Positions 12,081 to 25,600 of a stretch of 64,000 nt of DNA are shown in pieces (within the stretch, counting starts at the first letter, position 1; every line of letters starts with the position of its first letter). The notes under the pieces are model-generated. The model was not told the origin of the DNA, did not search any database, and saw only the letters and a program-made list of their open reading frames with translations. Source of the stretch: Larus michahellis (taxonomy: Eukaryota; Chordata; Aves; Charadriiformes; Laridae). Position numbers and translations under genes: made by a program. The DNA lies in NCBI RefSeq assembly GCF_964199755.1, contig NC_133896.1, positions 84,924,215 through 84,988,214 on the forward strand. Direction: 5' to 3'.

Positions 12081-12087
12081 GTTTATT
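12055..12087 (-). terminator. Candidate ARHGEF5 polyadenylation signals
   Basis: TTTATT occurs on the plus strand at 12082-12087 and 12055-12060, giving two AATAAA hexamers on the minus strand about 1.4 kb past the ARHGEF5 stop. They are the nearest perfect hexamers I noticed in this orientation. AATAAA alone is weak evidence, so this end is tentative. Confidence 0.3.
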
Positions 12088-13019
12088 AGGACTAAAAGCA
12101 ACTTTTTTTTTTTAATCCAGCTAAAATTATTGATATAAATAGGCTGTAATACGCTATACTAGATACAACATAAATGGGAATGAAAGGCAGAATGTTACAG
12201 AGATAGAAAGCTGGAGATATGAAGATAACTAATTCTTCAAATATATCAAATGCAAGAAGGCTACACGTTGCTTTCTTTGGTGTATTGATTCTTATACTTG
12301 ATCTTGCATTGACTGAACGCAAACACTTTAACACAGAAACATTATTTTACAGTTAAAGGCATGTCCTCAAATAGACAGGTTCTGCACAAAAGCAGGACTG
12401 CATGTAAACTGGACTTGAAACCAGAGTGTTCTAAAAAAGAACAAAGTCCCCGGTACGTATTTTGACTTTATCTACAGTGGCTAAATATCTCAGTGTTTTC
12501 TATAAGTGTGCAAAATGGTGCATGCAATACCACGTCAGCTATCAGATTAAGAGCAGCAGGAAAGTGCCACTTCATTGCATATGCCTAGTCATGGTTATTT
12601 TGTACAGGGCGTGTACCAACACCTAATAAAAATCTATGTTGAAAGTCACTGTTCTTCTTTGAGTGGGAGGCAGAGTAAAAAAGGGTAATTTAAGGTGGCT
12701 TACTGGGACACTTGTTCAGAAGGGAGGTGACCGTTGCAAAATAGATTCTTCAGCTTGATACCTTTTAAGGTGGGGGAAATCATCACAGTGGCTTCTGAAA
12801 ACTTCGCTTAACTCAAGTGGATTTTCTAATGCTGTCAAGGACTCGTAGCAATATGCTGAGACTGAGTAAAATTTAGATACAATGAAATATTTGCCTATCT
12901 AAAAAACAGTAGACTTGCACGATCAAATAGATAAATTGTTCTAAATGGAAATTACTCTATGGAGATCAATACCATCAAAATACCAGGAGGACATTCAAAT
13001 GGAACACTCTCCTCAACTA

Positions 13020-13262
13020 TATTGTGCTTTGCACTTAGCACCTTCCTTCTCAGGAACTCAAAGCTCTTAGTATGCTAATACTAATGAATTTAGCCTCACA
13101 ACATCTGGTGAGGTAGGTGAGTTTACCCCCATTTCACAGATGGGAAAACTGAGGCAGAATTCCTAAGTGACTTGCCCCACGTCCTGCAACCTGTCAGTGG
13201 CAAAACCAGGAATATATTTTCAGAAGTCCAGATCCCAGACCTCTGTCTGATTAAAGTCCCTC
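13020..13262 (-). repeat. MIR-like CORE-SINE remnant
   Basis: The plus strand carries the antisense MIR core: GAGGTAGGT, then CCCATTTCACAGATGGGAAA, then ACTGAGGCAG, AAGTGACTTGCCC and an eroded CAGGxxTxxAAxCC-type end. The similarity is clear though worn, so the copy is old. It lies about 250 bp past the ARHGEF5 stop codon, inside the likely 3' UTR. Confidence 0.75.
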
Positions 13263-13508
13263 TCTACTACCACAAAGCAAGCAATACATGCAACTTTTGT
13301 TCCTCCTACTGCTGCCGTAGTCCTGGTGACACAGAGGAAGTGAATGATTTTTCCTGATTGAATTCCCGCTTTCTTTGGCAAAAAGCACCTGGTTCTGTCA
13401 AAGTGCTGTATTATGCTCTTTGCAGAGGTGTTTCTTCTGAGGCACAATAGAAAAAAAGATGGTTTCCCCATGGCAGGGAGACTGTACAGGTCCAAACAAA
13501 AGAGAGTC

Positions 13509-13663
13509 TTATTTCTTGCAGAAGACCTGCTGCTTGGCATTCTTCACACGTTGTTCCTCCTTCAGGTTTTTCTGACGTGCATGTTTGCTGGAGATGAATT
13601 CCACGTGTTCGGCAGGGAACCAGCCTCTCTCCCGGTCTGAAAGTTTTACTCCTTCCATCCATC
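13509..13663 (-). CDS. ARHGEF5: ARHGEF5 last coding exon, SH3 second half and tail
   Basis: 155 nt from ACACCACAG to TAA at 13511-13509. It encodes [20 protein letters not shown], with the SH3 core Trp and the GWFP motif, followed by a basic helical tail ([12 protein letters not shown]). The tail matches the end of mammalian ARHGEF5 in character. Confidence 0.95.
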
Positions 13664-16600
13664 CTGTGGTGTAGGGAAAAGCACAACATGAGGCAAAACA
13701 CTTAAACATTTTTTTCATTTTTCCCAAAAAGCCCCTTCCAACAAGGCCATAAGATCAAAGAAAAAGATCCCCTTTCAGCTTCCAAATAAAGCGTCTCAAT
13801 GGAGATGAAGAGCCTATTCATCAAGAGGTGCCTTCTGAAGCTTGATTGCATTGTTAAAGCTTTACGCTACTTTACATTACTAGAGTAACTTCCTACCCGT
13901 AATTTAAGATAGTTCATTCTGCTCACCATCATTGCTGTTCTGCATAACCATGATGATATCTGCTTTCTCCAAAGCCAGCTCATCGTTTTCCCGAGCCTTG
14001 TAAGTCTTTATGCATTGAACCTGTGGTGCATCTAAAGGGGAGGAAAGATCATAATGGTATACCAGCAAGCAACAGTAAACCTGTGTGCAACAGCCCCAGA
14101 GGAGGTTGGGGATAAGGGACTGGCCCAAACACTAAAGAGCAGAGAAACAGAAGGGAGACTACAGCTCTTTTACCTGATATGAGGAATAAAAATAGGTAAA
14201 ATAACTGGCAGAACCTGGCACTGAGGGAAAGGCCGAGAACATCTTCTTCATTTACAAAGTATTCTGCCTTGGAGTCATTTCTGGGATGTTCCCCCTTACA
14301 GTGACGCCAACTCCTTTGAGCCAGACCACCCCCATTGCTGTAGTAGCAAAGCAGTCTCACCAGGGCATTCCAGGAGGTCCAGTTCTCCTCGTGGAGGAGC
14401 CAAAGCAGAGATCCACCTGAGCTTCTCACTGCTGTAAAACATCACCAGATAGGTGTCAGGATTCAACGTGAGGGACAACAGTCTGATGACAGGAATGGTG
14501 TGTGTGTGTGTGTGCGCGCGCATGTACAGGTTTGCTCACAGAAGGGGTCAGGGAGGGGGTACTTGGGGAAAGCAGAGAAAGTGGAAGTGGAGAAAGGGGA
14601 TGGGAAAAGGCAAAACCTCCCATTTTTGGAGCTGATGGTGTGACATTACATGGTATTACTGTATGAGCAGCTATGATGAGAAAGGAGCAAGGTAGTTAAT
14701 TAGGGGCTTGTTATGACAAGAGGATGTTTTTCAAGTCCTTTGCTCAGCAGCTGCATTTGATATTTCCACATCTGGGTAGCTGAGGGACAACCATCAGGCT
14801 CCTAGGAGGTGTCTGGCTATGGTTATGGGATATACTGAGGGTAACCTTGAGCTCTTACTGTGTCTCTGTACGAAACAAAAACTCCACTCTCTTTCCTTGG
14901 TTATTCTGAAGTAGAAAGAGACGGAAAACATTTTTGTTTGTTCCATGCAGTTTCATCTCGCACTTCTCCCCACGCACATCTGAGAAAGCGGCATGATCAA
15001 ACACAACAAAACGTCCACCCCTGCGGGTAAAGAGGAGGAACAAAACGAGTTGTGATTTTTAAGGTGATGAGGGTTACAAAGTGAGTCCATGTCATTTTCT
15101 GGTGTCAGGAAAGCAAAGAGCTTTTAACGAGTCTTCATCTGCTTCAAGCACCTTGAGCTTTGTTCTTGCTAGAAGTCCCAAAAGGCCAGAGAAGAGAGAG
15201 GGGACTTAATGAAAAGGGTAGAAATACTAAGCTCTGTCCTGTTCGAATTTTATTTGATAGCTTACAGCTTAAAAACAAAAACACACACCTCTTTTTCAAA
15301 ACCCCAACACACCCACAACTCTCTTACTTTCTTGACAAACCAGTGATTTGCACGTTCACTAATCTTCATGCTGTCCTTTAGGAACAAATTGTTTACCGAG
15401 TAAAACTAGAATAATTGTTATTAAAGTGAACAAAGAAATTGTTATTAAAGTATTTCACATTATGAAGATGGAAAGGCAGAATAGAAGCATTGCACTAGGG
15501 ACCAGCAGATAGTTTGTTATTTTATCATATGTTGTAATTAAGAGTTAGGACTATCAAATTCCACGTACTTGCATGATACTCACATAATGTAGGGTTAGGA
15601 GAGTGACTTGACAAATGCTGCCACTTGCTGGCAGGCAGAGGGAAAGGACTCTTTCACCAAAGCACAGACCCAGAAAAGAGACAGGTATTTTAGAAGGGGC
15701 AGCAAGAATTGTGTTGAAGCACTCACTCCTTCGGCCGAGACAGGAGCAGACAGTCATTGAAAAGATGTAGGTAGATGGGACGGGTGGTGACTTTCCATTT
15801 TGGACTGGGGGTGTTGAAGTCCAGTGCTGTCAACTCACCACACTTCACAAGTCGCCTTGACTGTGAGATGAGTGGGAATATCTGCAAGACAGAAATGAAC
15901 ATTTATGTCAAGTGTGTACAAGGAAATCGTTATCCCTGAGTTTTGGATTTGCATTTTTGCCTTTCTCTGGAAGAAGTGTGCTTTCATCTCTCCAGGTGGA
16001 CAGGAATAAGTCATAGTAGGTACCTTCAGCTGAAAGCTGACATGAACGATTGGGCAAGGGAAGCACTGATGAAGAGCTGACCTTTGTATGATATTCTGGT
16101 TCAACAGTTCTGTGTATATTGGAGAGGAAATCAAAAAGTAAGCGCAAGCAACTTTGTGAGGAAAGAGAGAAAATAGATCAGGCTAGAGCAAGGCCCACGG
16201 AATGGACGAGCTCACCTTGCACTCAAATTCAATCTTCTGGCTGAGGTAGATCAGCTCTTCAGTGCTCTTCATGCGCTGGACATTTTCATTGCAATCCTTG
16301 ATGAGCTGCAGAGGAAAACAGATGATCAATGCAGTGGGAGCAAAACTGCCTGATGGGATCAGTACTAGTCCCAGGAGCCCTTCAAGAGTCAAAGTGACGA
16401 TTCCTTAGGCATCCTCCTGCAAAAAAGTATTTTTCCAGGTGAGCACACTAAACTTCTTCATATCTACAGTGATCATCCTTCTTTCTTAAGGAAGGTATTC
16501 TTTAGGTGAAGTCTCTGTGGCAAGTATCGTTTTACCTTTGGGATACTGGGAGTGGGGAGGGATACTAGAGACATCTCTCTCCTTTCAGGTGACAGAGGTT

Positions 16601-19600
16601 GAATTGCTGGTCATTTGGAAGTAGCTCTTATTAGACGCTCCACTGTAAACCCAGGAGGCTGATTAGACAGACATCAGCCCAAATTCTTCCACAACCCCAA
16701 GTTTGTTGCTAGTAACCGTGAGGACAGGACACAATGAAACAGAATTACTTCAGCCTGTAAGCGGCCTACATAGCTGCCTGAGGTGATGCAGGGCAGCTGG
16801 GTAACAGTGTCACAGAGATAATGCCGGCTTGAATACAGCTGGCATCTGAGGATTTCAGCGTGTGACATCTTGCCCACCCGTCTCAGACCGCAGTGTTTTG
16901 GGAGCTGTGCAGCAGGCAGGTGCAATCCTAAGAGTTTTAAGGAGGTATACATCATGTTGAACTGGTCTTTAGGTAGACAAGAGGGGAGAGATTCTAAGAG
17001 TGAGTGTGATGCTCCAAGAAAGTCAAATGATCAACATACGAGCTAGCTAGGAACAAGTATAGCTTATGCTGCTGTACGAATTCCAGATAACAATTTGTCT
17101 CAGAAGACTTTAAATCTTGCCTCTGTAATAAATAGGATAGAGGAAGGGATGCAATAGAGTAACGTCTTGCCAATATTTTCAGCAATATTTTCTTGTGGGG
17201 ATTAGGGTAGTAGTCGATCAGTAATCAGAGACAAAGGTAAGGAACACAAAGGGGGAATGATGGTTAGGAGACTGGAAAGAGCAAGTCTTCAAAAAGTAGT
17301 TCAGTATCATTGGTGCAGGTTCAGTCACATCCCAGCTGGCTCCTGCTTAAGTGTTTTCTGCTCACAGCTACAACTAAACATGCAGGAGAGTCACATCAAC
17401 ACACAGATTTGTTACTGGTGAGGATCAATAAAAAGGACAGGGACACTTAGGTGCACTGGCAGCTGCGTGATGCAGCTTGGCTGTGGAGAATCACAGAATA
17501 TCCTGAGTTGGAAAAGACCCACGAGGATCATTGAGTCCCAACTCCTGAGTCCACAAAGGGCAACCTAAAAATTAAACCATATATCTAAGAGTGTTGTCTA
17601 AACACTTGTTGAACGCCATCAGGCCATGACCACTTTCCTGGGGAGCTCATTCCAGTGCTTGACCACCCTTCTCAGTGAAGAACTTTTTCCTAATATCCAA
17701 CCTGAACTTCCTCTGATGCAGAGTTAAACCATTCCCTTGCATCCTACCACTGGACACCAGAGAGAAGAGCACCACCCTCTCCGCTTCCCCTCATGAGGGA
17801 GTTGTAGACAGCAATGAGGTCGCCCCTCTGAGATGAACAAACCTACAATAGTTAGCTGCCCCTCATAAATCACGCCCTCTAGTCCTTTTTGTTGCCACCC
17901 TTTGGACATATTCTCATATTTTTACATCCTCCTCATACTGCAGAGCCCGTAACTGCACACAGTACTCAAAGTGAGGCCACACCAACGCTGAGTATAGTGG
18001 GACAATCGCTTCTTTCAACCAGTTAGCTATGCTGCGCTTAACGCACCCCAGGATATAGTCATCTCCTTTGGCTGCCAGGGCACAATGGTTGCAGAATGTG
18101 TTGATGGCCTTACCTTTTCAAGTGCATCATAGGCCTGTGTTGCTTGCACTTCCTCCTCAGACCCCGGCCGAGTTCTTTTCAGGATATTCTGCATGAGAGA
18201 AGATGTTTTTCATAATGCAGATAGGGTAAGCTGCTCTGGGAGGGGTAGCAGAAACAAGGAGACACTAAGATGCCAGCCTCCATGCTAGAGCAGTAGTAGG
18301 TGATGAAATGTGGAGGTAACAAGGCCAGAAGTTTGAGATGCAGAATGTCACTGATAAGGTGCATTGAAAAGGGCATATCTGAAAATCTCATCGTATTAAC
18401 TATCATATACAAGTTACATGGCACAGGAAGCAACCAATAATCCAAGCACAAACAGCCTTATGTACAGAATTGTTCTTTGCCTGATGCTCTTTCTCCTTTA
18501 CCAAAAAAGCTCAAATAATCAAAAAGAATAATTTCATAGAAAGAACTCAAAATTAATCCATTAGGGGCTTGCTGGTTCCCTGTCTGGAAGGCTCCTATCG
18601 GTCAATGTTGCAAGCAAAGAGTGGAAACAGGTTGCCTTGCAGAGGGCAGCCAAGGGACCCTGACTTTGTTTTCCCAGAAAGAAGCCAAAACAGTTCAAAA
18701 AGATGTAAATCAACATGTTCTGATAAGACTCCATTTTTTTTTTATTGGAGTACAACTGAAGCAGTCTTGCAACTGTCCTAACCAGTATACAAACTGCACT
18801 GCCTCACAGAAGCTATCATAACCAATTCATGGTGCTGCTCTAATGCACAGCAGGCGTTTGCACAATCACAAATGGGTTTGTTTTTGCAAAGGGATATTCA
18901 CAATATACACAACGGAGTGGCTTTAGAGCATGTTGCCAAACTTGTCACAGATGCAACACACAAAGGGCTGTGTGCAGTCTTTCCACCCACTGCTTGGAGC
19001 TAGCTCATACTTACATGACTTTCAGACTTAAAGAAGGGTCAGCTTGAGAGAAACTGTAGAAAAGCAGAGAATCAACAGTTACCTGTAGGAGGAGTTTGAG
19101 TCGAGTGATACGCTGGAAAGGGAGGATGAGGAAGGATTTAAGTGAGAGGCGCTGGCATACTGGATCACTTTCCAGTCTCTCCAGGACTTGCTGGAACCCT
19201 GCATTTCCATTTCTGTGGGAGTGGTAAAGAAAGAAGACATCCAGACATCAGAGCAAATAGTCTTCCTAATATCAGATTTCAGTGAGTGTTGGAGTACTCC
19301 CAACAGTCAGGTTTTGTCCCTCGGGCAAGAGATGTCAAGAAACTGCGCCACGGCTGAGGAAGAGCAAGTATAGGTTTCTAACAGATATAGAAGGACATAC
19401 TTATATATATATGTATGTATATTTTTTATATATACACACACATACACATATATACATTTATATTTCCTCTTTCTGCCACAGCTCTCTGGAATAAAAGCCC
19501 GAAGTAAGATCTCTGTTTCAATTCCCCCCTATCAATAAGGCACCTTTCACAGAGAGAGAGTGGTGGTTTGTATTCTTTCCTTACGCTGCATGGTCCAGTT

Positions 19601-22600
19601 CCAAGGGCTGTGTCCAGGATCTGGAAACAGCTGCCTCCCCTCTCTTGCTACTCCTGAGAGCAGCTGTGTTCCCCTGCTAATGTCTCTCTCACCCTCTTAC
19701 ACACATCCAACTGCCATCCAGTTTTCCATGTTGGCCAGTAGCAGATAAAGTTAATGGTATGAGAGTAGTACCAGCTGCCAGAATAGCCAATCCCACATCC
19801 TTGAAGAGATGGGGAAGAAGGTTGTAGGCCCAGTAGATGTTGCCCTAGACAATATTTTGGAGGTCCTTTCTGTGTGAAACTAAGCCTTCCCTAAGGGAAT
19901 CAATTGCAAGACTAGATCTATCCCAGTGAGCAGCACCCAGGCCTGAATAGCCTGTTGGAAAGAGTCGTATCACTGTAGCTTCACTGGAACTGGGTTGTTA
20001 CAAAGGAAGCAGTGTAGAAATGGCAAGGAAACCTTGCTTAGGACTGGGCCCGTGCCTAAGCAATGCCTGGTTGTACCACGGGGTACAGAAAAGGAAGGCA
20101 AGAGATGTTCCACTCTACCTCCCAGAGAAAAACGAGACCAAGTGGTCTTTGGCCCCAGGATTTTCAATCCATTTTAAAGACTCCTGGATAGCCAGTTTAA
20201 GCTTACTGACAGCAGCCATATTTTTCTTAATTGCAGAATCACAGAATGATTGAGGACAGGTTTCACTTGAAATTATTGCTTTCCAGTTCTTAGTAGTCTG
20301 AAAACCACAGACTGAAAACCACTATCTACGACAGTCCTTTTTGCTCTCTTCAGTAGAGAGCAGACAGAAAGAACAGGCTGCAACAGAATCAGATATTAAT
20401 TATTCTTTCCTTTTCCAATGCTATGGGAGAGGAGCCTGCAGTAGCTCTGTCCTACTGTCCCAAATGCCACTGAATTGAAGAAGGTTCCTGCCTGTTCTTC
20501 TGGGGGTGTAGTGTGAGAGTTGGCCAAAAGCCTGTACCTGCTGCATGCCCCATCATTTGAAAGAGGCAACATTTGAGGTGCAGCAAGGAAGTAAGGGGGG
20601 AGAAGGGTGCAACAGATGGGAAAAAAAAAAAAAACCAAAAACAAACTTACAGTAACCGCTGGAAGGTTTGCTCCTGATATGTCTGGTTTGTTACATATGG
20701 TAGATACACCCTGCGGAACTCAGGGGCATGTTTCAGAGCCACATCACACACGTGGAAGGTGAATATGTCTTCCTCAAATTTCTCCTCCAAGTCAAAGAGG
20801 AAACTGCAGCACATAAAAGGAGAGGTAAATACCAGTGTCATTTAGTAAAGCAGAAACATCCTCAGTCCTCTAAAATCCTGACATATATAGGATACACATA
20901 GCCCACGTATAAACACAAGACAGCCCTTTACTTCTAAAGAGGGCATAATGCCCGCACAATGTCAATTTAGGGCTAGATATCAGCAAGGAAGAAGCAGAGG
21001 CAAAAGACTTCTGTTCTTGAGAGGGCATACTTCTAAAGGCACGGTAAAGGAAACAACTGAAAACTAAGATCAAAATAATCTCACTAGTAGAAATGGAAAA
21101 GGTAGCAGAAAACCTTTCTAGCTTAGTGATATATTTAGCCAAGCCTTGCAGGAGAAAAGCAGAACAGAATCCTACAAGATACAGGATTCCTTGCATGTGG
21201 GGTCATGTCTACATTTTATGACTTATACTCAATTGATTCACATTAGGGTCTGTCAAGTAATGGCTGTAACTTACTTTTCCCGCCCGCCCCCCCCCCCCCT
21301 TTTTTTTTTTTCTTCTTTTTTTCCTGGTCAGGGCTTGTGCAGCTGCTTCTTGTCTTCTATTTGGCAGGAGCTGCAGTTGGTTTGGGCCGAGGTCTAGTTA
21401 GTCAAGTTTAGTTGTAGCTGAAGCCAATAAGGCATAGCTACAGTAGCATTTTGAATATTTTGATCTCCTGCAATGATGAGCTCTGTGCACAATTGCGCCA
21501 TAATATCTGGGACTCACAACCAAGATTTACATTCCCCCGTCACCTAAAAAGATGAATGTTCCTTTCAGGGCAGTGTTGGTACGCAATCACAAAGTCCTAT
21601 GTGTGTGTATCTACCTTGAAGGTCAGTGCACACGCAGAACAGGAGTGAGAGATGTTATTGATGGAAACGATGGGCTGTGTCTATGCTTCATGGAGGGTGT
21701 TAGTCCTGGAAATAAAGGGCCGTATCTCACCTGGCACTGACATCGCGTACATCATGAAGGCGGGAGAAAAGCCACTGACGCTCTTGATTGGTGAGCATTG
21801 CCTGGAGCTCTGCGGATCGCTGGAAGTGATCCACTGCCACATTTAAACTGCGCAGGTATGAAGCCTCAGATATTATCAACTCAAACTTGGCCTTGAGAGA
21901 TGAAAGAAGGGAGCACAGCATCAGTACACTAGGCAAGTCTGTGAAGAGTCTTACAGGAGAAGAGACAGGGGCAAAGCACGAAAACCTCCCAGTACATGAT
22001 GTAAGTAGCATGTAATTACAAAAGAGGGGCCCTTAGGAATCAAGGGCAAGCATGCCGTTATATACAGCCTGTGTTTCTTTAGACATACTTGTGGTAGGAC
22101 TTAAAAATAACCACCTGCTGTCATTTTATTTTATTCCCCCTCAACTCCACTTTCACCAGGTTCCCTGTTTTACATGCTTTCATAAATTTTCCACCATCTG
22201 CATCACCCATCTTTTTCTCCTTCATCATGTTTCTCATGCTGCTGTTTTCAGCTCTTTCTCTGGGTCCTCCCATCCATTTCTCAGTTCCTCTCATTTTCCT
22301 TACCCAGTTTCTCTATGTACCATTTTGCTGAACCCATACTTCTTCCTGTGTCCTCTCAGCCCTGCAGCTCACACAGGTGAGTTTGGTAAACTCACGCTCT
22401 ACCACAGGAACGACAACTCACTGTGGTTTTATTAGGATCTCTCATAAGCTTATGTGTGGGAGAATACTAGAAAGTCTTCCACTTTAATATTCTCTTTTGC
22501 ATTGAACCTGCTCAAAATTCCTTGTTTTATCTCGTCCCAGTTTCCCCATGTCTGTTTTCACAAAGTTACTGATACAGTCTAGAGTCTGTCTTTCAGTGCT

Positions 22601-25600
22601 CCTTTTCTCTATAGTTCTGAACTTCAGCACTGTACTACTGCAGAAGCACTGGTACCACATCCCCATGCTGCTTACGTAGGTAGGGGTGACCGCTGTATTC
22701 AAGCACTTGCATTCCCACATCAGACATTTTTGCTCTGCACTTTAACCACCCTTTTGGGGGCTCTTTTCTTGACTACAGACCACCCATCTACCTTATTGCA
22801 TCATTATTACCTCTTGCAGCTTCTGCTCATCACGGGACATATTGAGTAGTATTCTGCTGCCCCGTATCATGGGGATGTCCTGCCAGAGGGATGCATTAGA
22901 TGAGACTGACAGACGTTGCAAATATGAGTCCTGAGGAGACAGCACTTTCCTCCGTAGCCTTGGGGAGCTTGGGAAACTCGACTCTATATCCTCTGCGAAA
23001 GAATCCACTCTCTTCTGGCTCTGAATGGCTTTGTTCAGAACCACATCACTGTACTCCTGATACAGCAATCTTGCTGTGAAAAGAAGCACATACATTTATA
23101 CTTTCTACAGCAGCTACTCGCCCTCTACTTCAATCTGGAGAAAACTCTTAGTGTCTCAGATTAGAATAACTGAATACATTAGACCACATGCACTCGCTAT
23201 AAGCAAAGCTCACCAGCTGCCTTGAGTGCACTGCAGGACTCTGGATTCACTGCCTCCATCGAACACTGCTCTCTAATGCCCCTTCCTCGCTACCATGTGG
23301 CAGGAGACCCTCTCCTTTGTGCTCACTGCAAGGGTGAGAGATGATGGAGGAGAGGGGTCTGCCACAGCACTTAAGGTAAAAAGTACTTACAGGAGTTCAT
23401 CAGTTTGGAGTGCCGGCGTTTGAAGTTCTCCATTGCATCTGCGGGTTTCTTCTCTCTGTCAGGCAATAAGGATTTAGAAACAAAGAGCGAATGAAGAGCA
23501 CAGTGCCAGACATGGCTTATCCAAATGGTAGTAACAGATCAGGCACAGCAAGGACCTCTCTTTCCAACAAGGTCAAGCTCCACATGCTTTACTTAACGAA
23601 GAACAAAGTTTGACTTGATGGAAACACTGTCCTAAAGGGACAGAAATACTTCTGTTGAATGGTGCCCTCTCACAGAGGGCACAGACGGAAACACAGGCAT
23701 GAGTCATTTTATTATAGTTTTCTACTCCTTATCATCATCTTTGGTCCCTCTATGAACAGTGGAGAGCATCATGTTCTGTTCAACAGGATGGGGGCAAATT
23801 CTAAGAGGCCTCTGAGAGACTTACCGCAATATAACTGTTTCTGAACTGACTGGTGGTTCCCTGTGTGCCTTGTGAGCTTCTTCCTCTGAAGGAACAGAAG
23901 GGATTTCTGCATGTAAGAATTAAAAAGTAAACACGTAAGTCAGACTTCAGAGCCGAGCTACAATCCTAATGATACACAAATACCACTTACCTATACTCCA
24001 CTTAAGTGGTGTGGTGGTCTTGGGTTGGAGTACAGGTGCCCTCCTGACCTTTATTACTGGGTCAGAAACTTTCTGGTTTTAATAATCCTTGACATTACTT
24101 ACATTTTACATGTGTAACTTAGTCACCTTGGCTTTTCATAGCAAGATTAAGGCCGATACTTTCAGAGATGACAGTAACTCTAAAGCTTTCATCTTCAGTT
24201 GCCCAAGCAAAGACACTGCCTGGGGGCTCTATTTGGTGCTGCCTTTCCCCTTTCTGCAACTTGGGCCAGGCATCAGAGGATCAACGGACCCAAAGTCACT
24301 AGTCACTTCTGAAAGTCTTTTGTGGACCCTGAGCCTCGAAAACTCTCAGTGACTTCTGGGGCAGAAATGCTGGACATCTAACAAAGTCATTCCTGTGAAG
24401 ACTCTTAGAAGCGATGTGGCCTGATACTAAATGCTGCGATCCAATTCTCACATTTACGAACTATGCGAGCATTCACAAACTGCTGTTTGAGTCAGCTTCT
24501 GTTACATAACATGGAGGAAGTGCAGATTTTTCTTTTGTTTTGTGAGGGGTTTAATTAAATAGGGTGTGAGTGGGTGGGTGTGTATATAGATACATGTATA
24601 TATATATATATACACATACATGATGCATATATAAAATTCTCTGGGAACAGGAGAAGGAAGAAAGCCCAAAGACTGAGCTGCAAGTATGGGTCAGGGGAAA
24701 GACAGTCCTGTTGCCCTGAATGTTTTAAAATCTGGAACCAAGAATTTACAGGTCAAATACATGAAAAAAATCTTGCTTCAAGTGCTGCCAAACCATTTAC
24801 ACCCTTCCACACACCCCTCCTTTTCCTCTGTGCCAAAAACCCAGCATGTTGTGGAGCTTGGAAAATAAACTAAATAAGAGCTGAGAAGAAGCAAGTATGT
24901 TTAAAGTTCATGCAAGATATAATAAAGAACAGACACGCATCTCGACAATAAGTACTGTCTGAATGAACTGCATTACAGAAGATGCATGTTTTCCATTTGT
25001 GACATCAGTGATTTGGCTTCTATGCAAGTTGGGACCTTGGACTCTACGAATTTGCATTCTTATCTGTAATCTCAAATCCTATGTTCTCAGGAAGATCATC
25101 TCTTTCAGAAGGTCAAATTGGAACCTAAAGGTGTCAGTTGCAAAATAAAGGGAGGTAGCAAATAAACAAGGAACTAAAACATGCTGTAACAGATATGGGC
25201 TACTAAGGGTGTGTGCATGCGCTTTCCTTACTGCTTGGAAATGGGCTGCCACAAGTGCTGCGAAATGCAACGGCCATGTGATGGCAGCAGAGATGATGAG
25301 CAGAAGCTCTGAACTGAGCCCCACCAAGAAACTCCTTCCTGCAGGTAGGCCAAAATAACCCATGTTACTGACCAAGGGCAACAGATCATTAACCACAGAG
25401 AAAAGGACAAGAAGAGAAACTGGATGCGAAGCCGAGGAGTGAGGGATCCGTGAGGTGAGGTAAGCTCTCTGCTGCAGATGTTAGTGTGAAATGAGGGGAC
25501 CAAGCCCCAGAGTGCAGCCCTACTCAGAGAACAAGCAGGATGCACTGGTTACAAGGCAGCAGAGAGAAGCTAGGGGAGAGCTGGGAGGGGGAAGCTTGGG

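Noticed and set aside
22052..22435. 127-codon plus-strand frame inside an ARHGEF5 intron
   Set aside because: It is an antisense reading of a pyrimidine-rich intron with Phe/Leu/Ser bias. No support.
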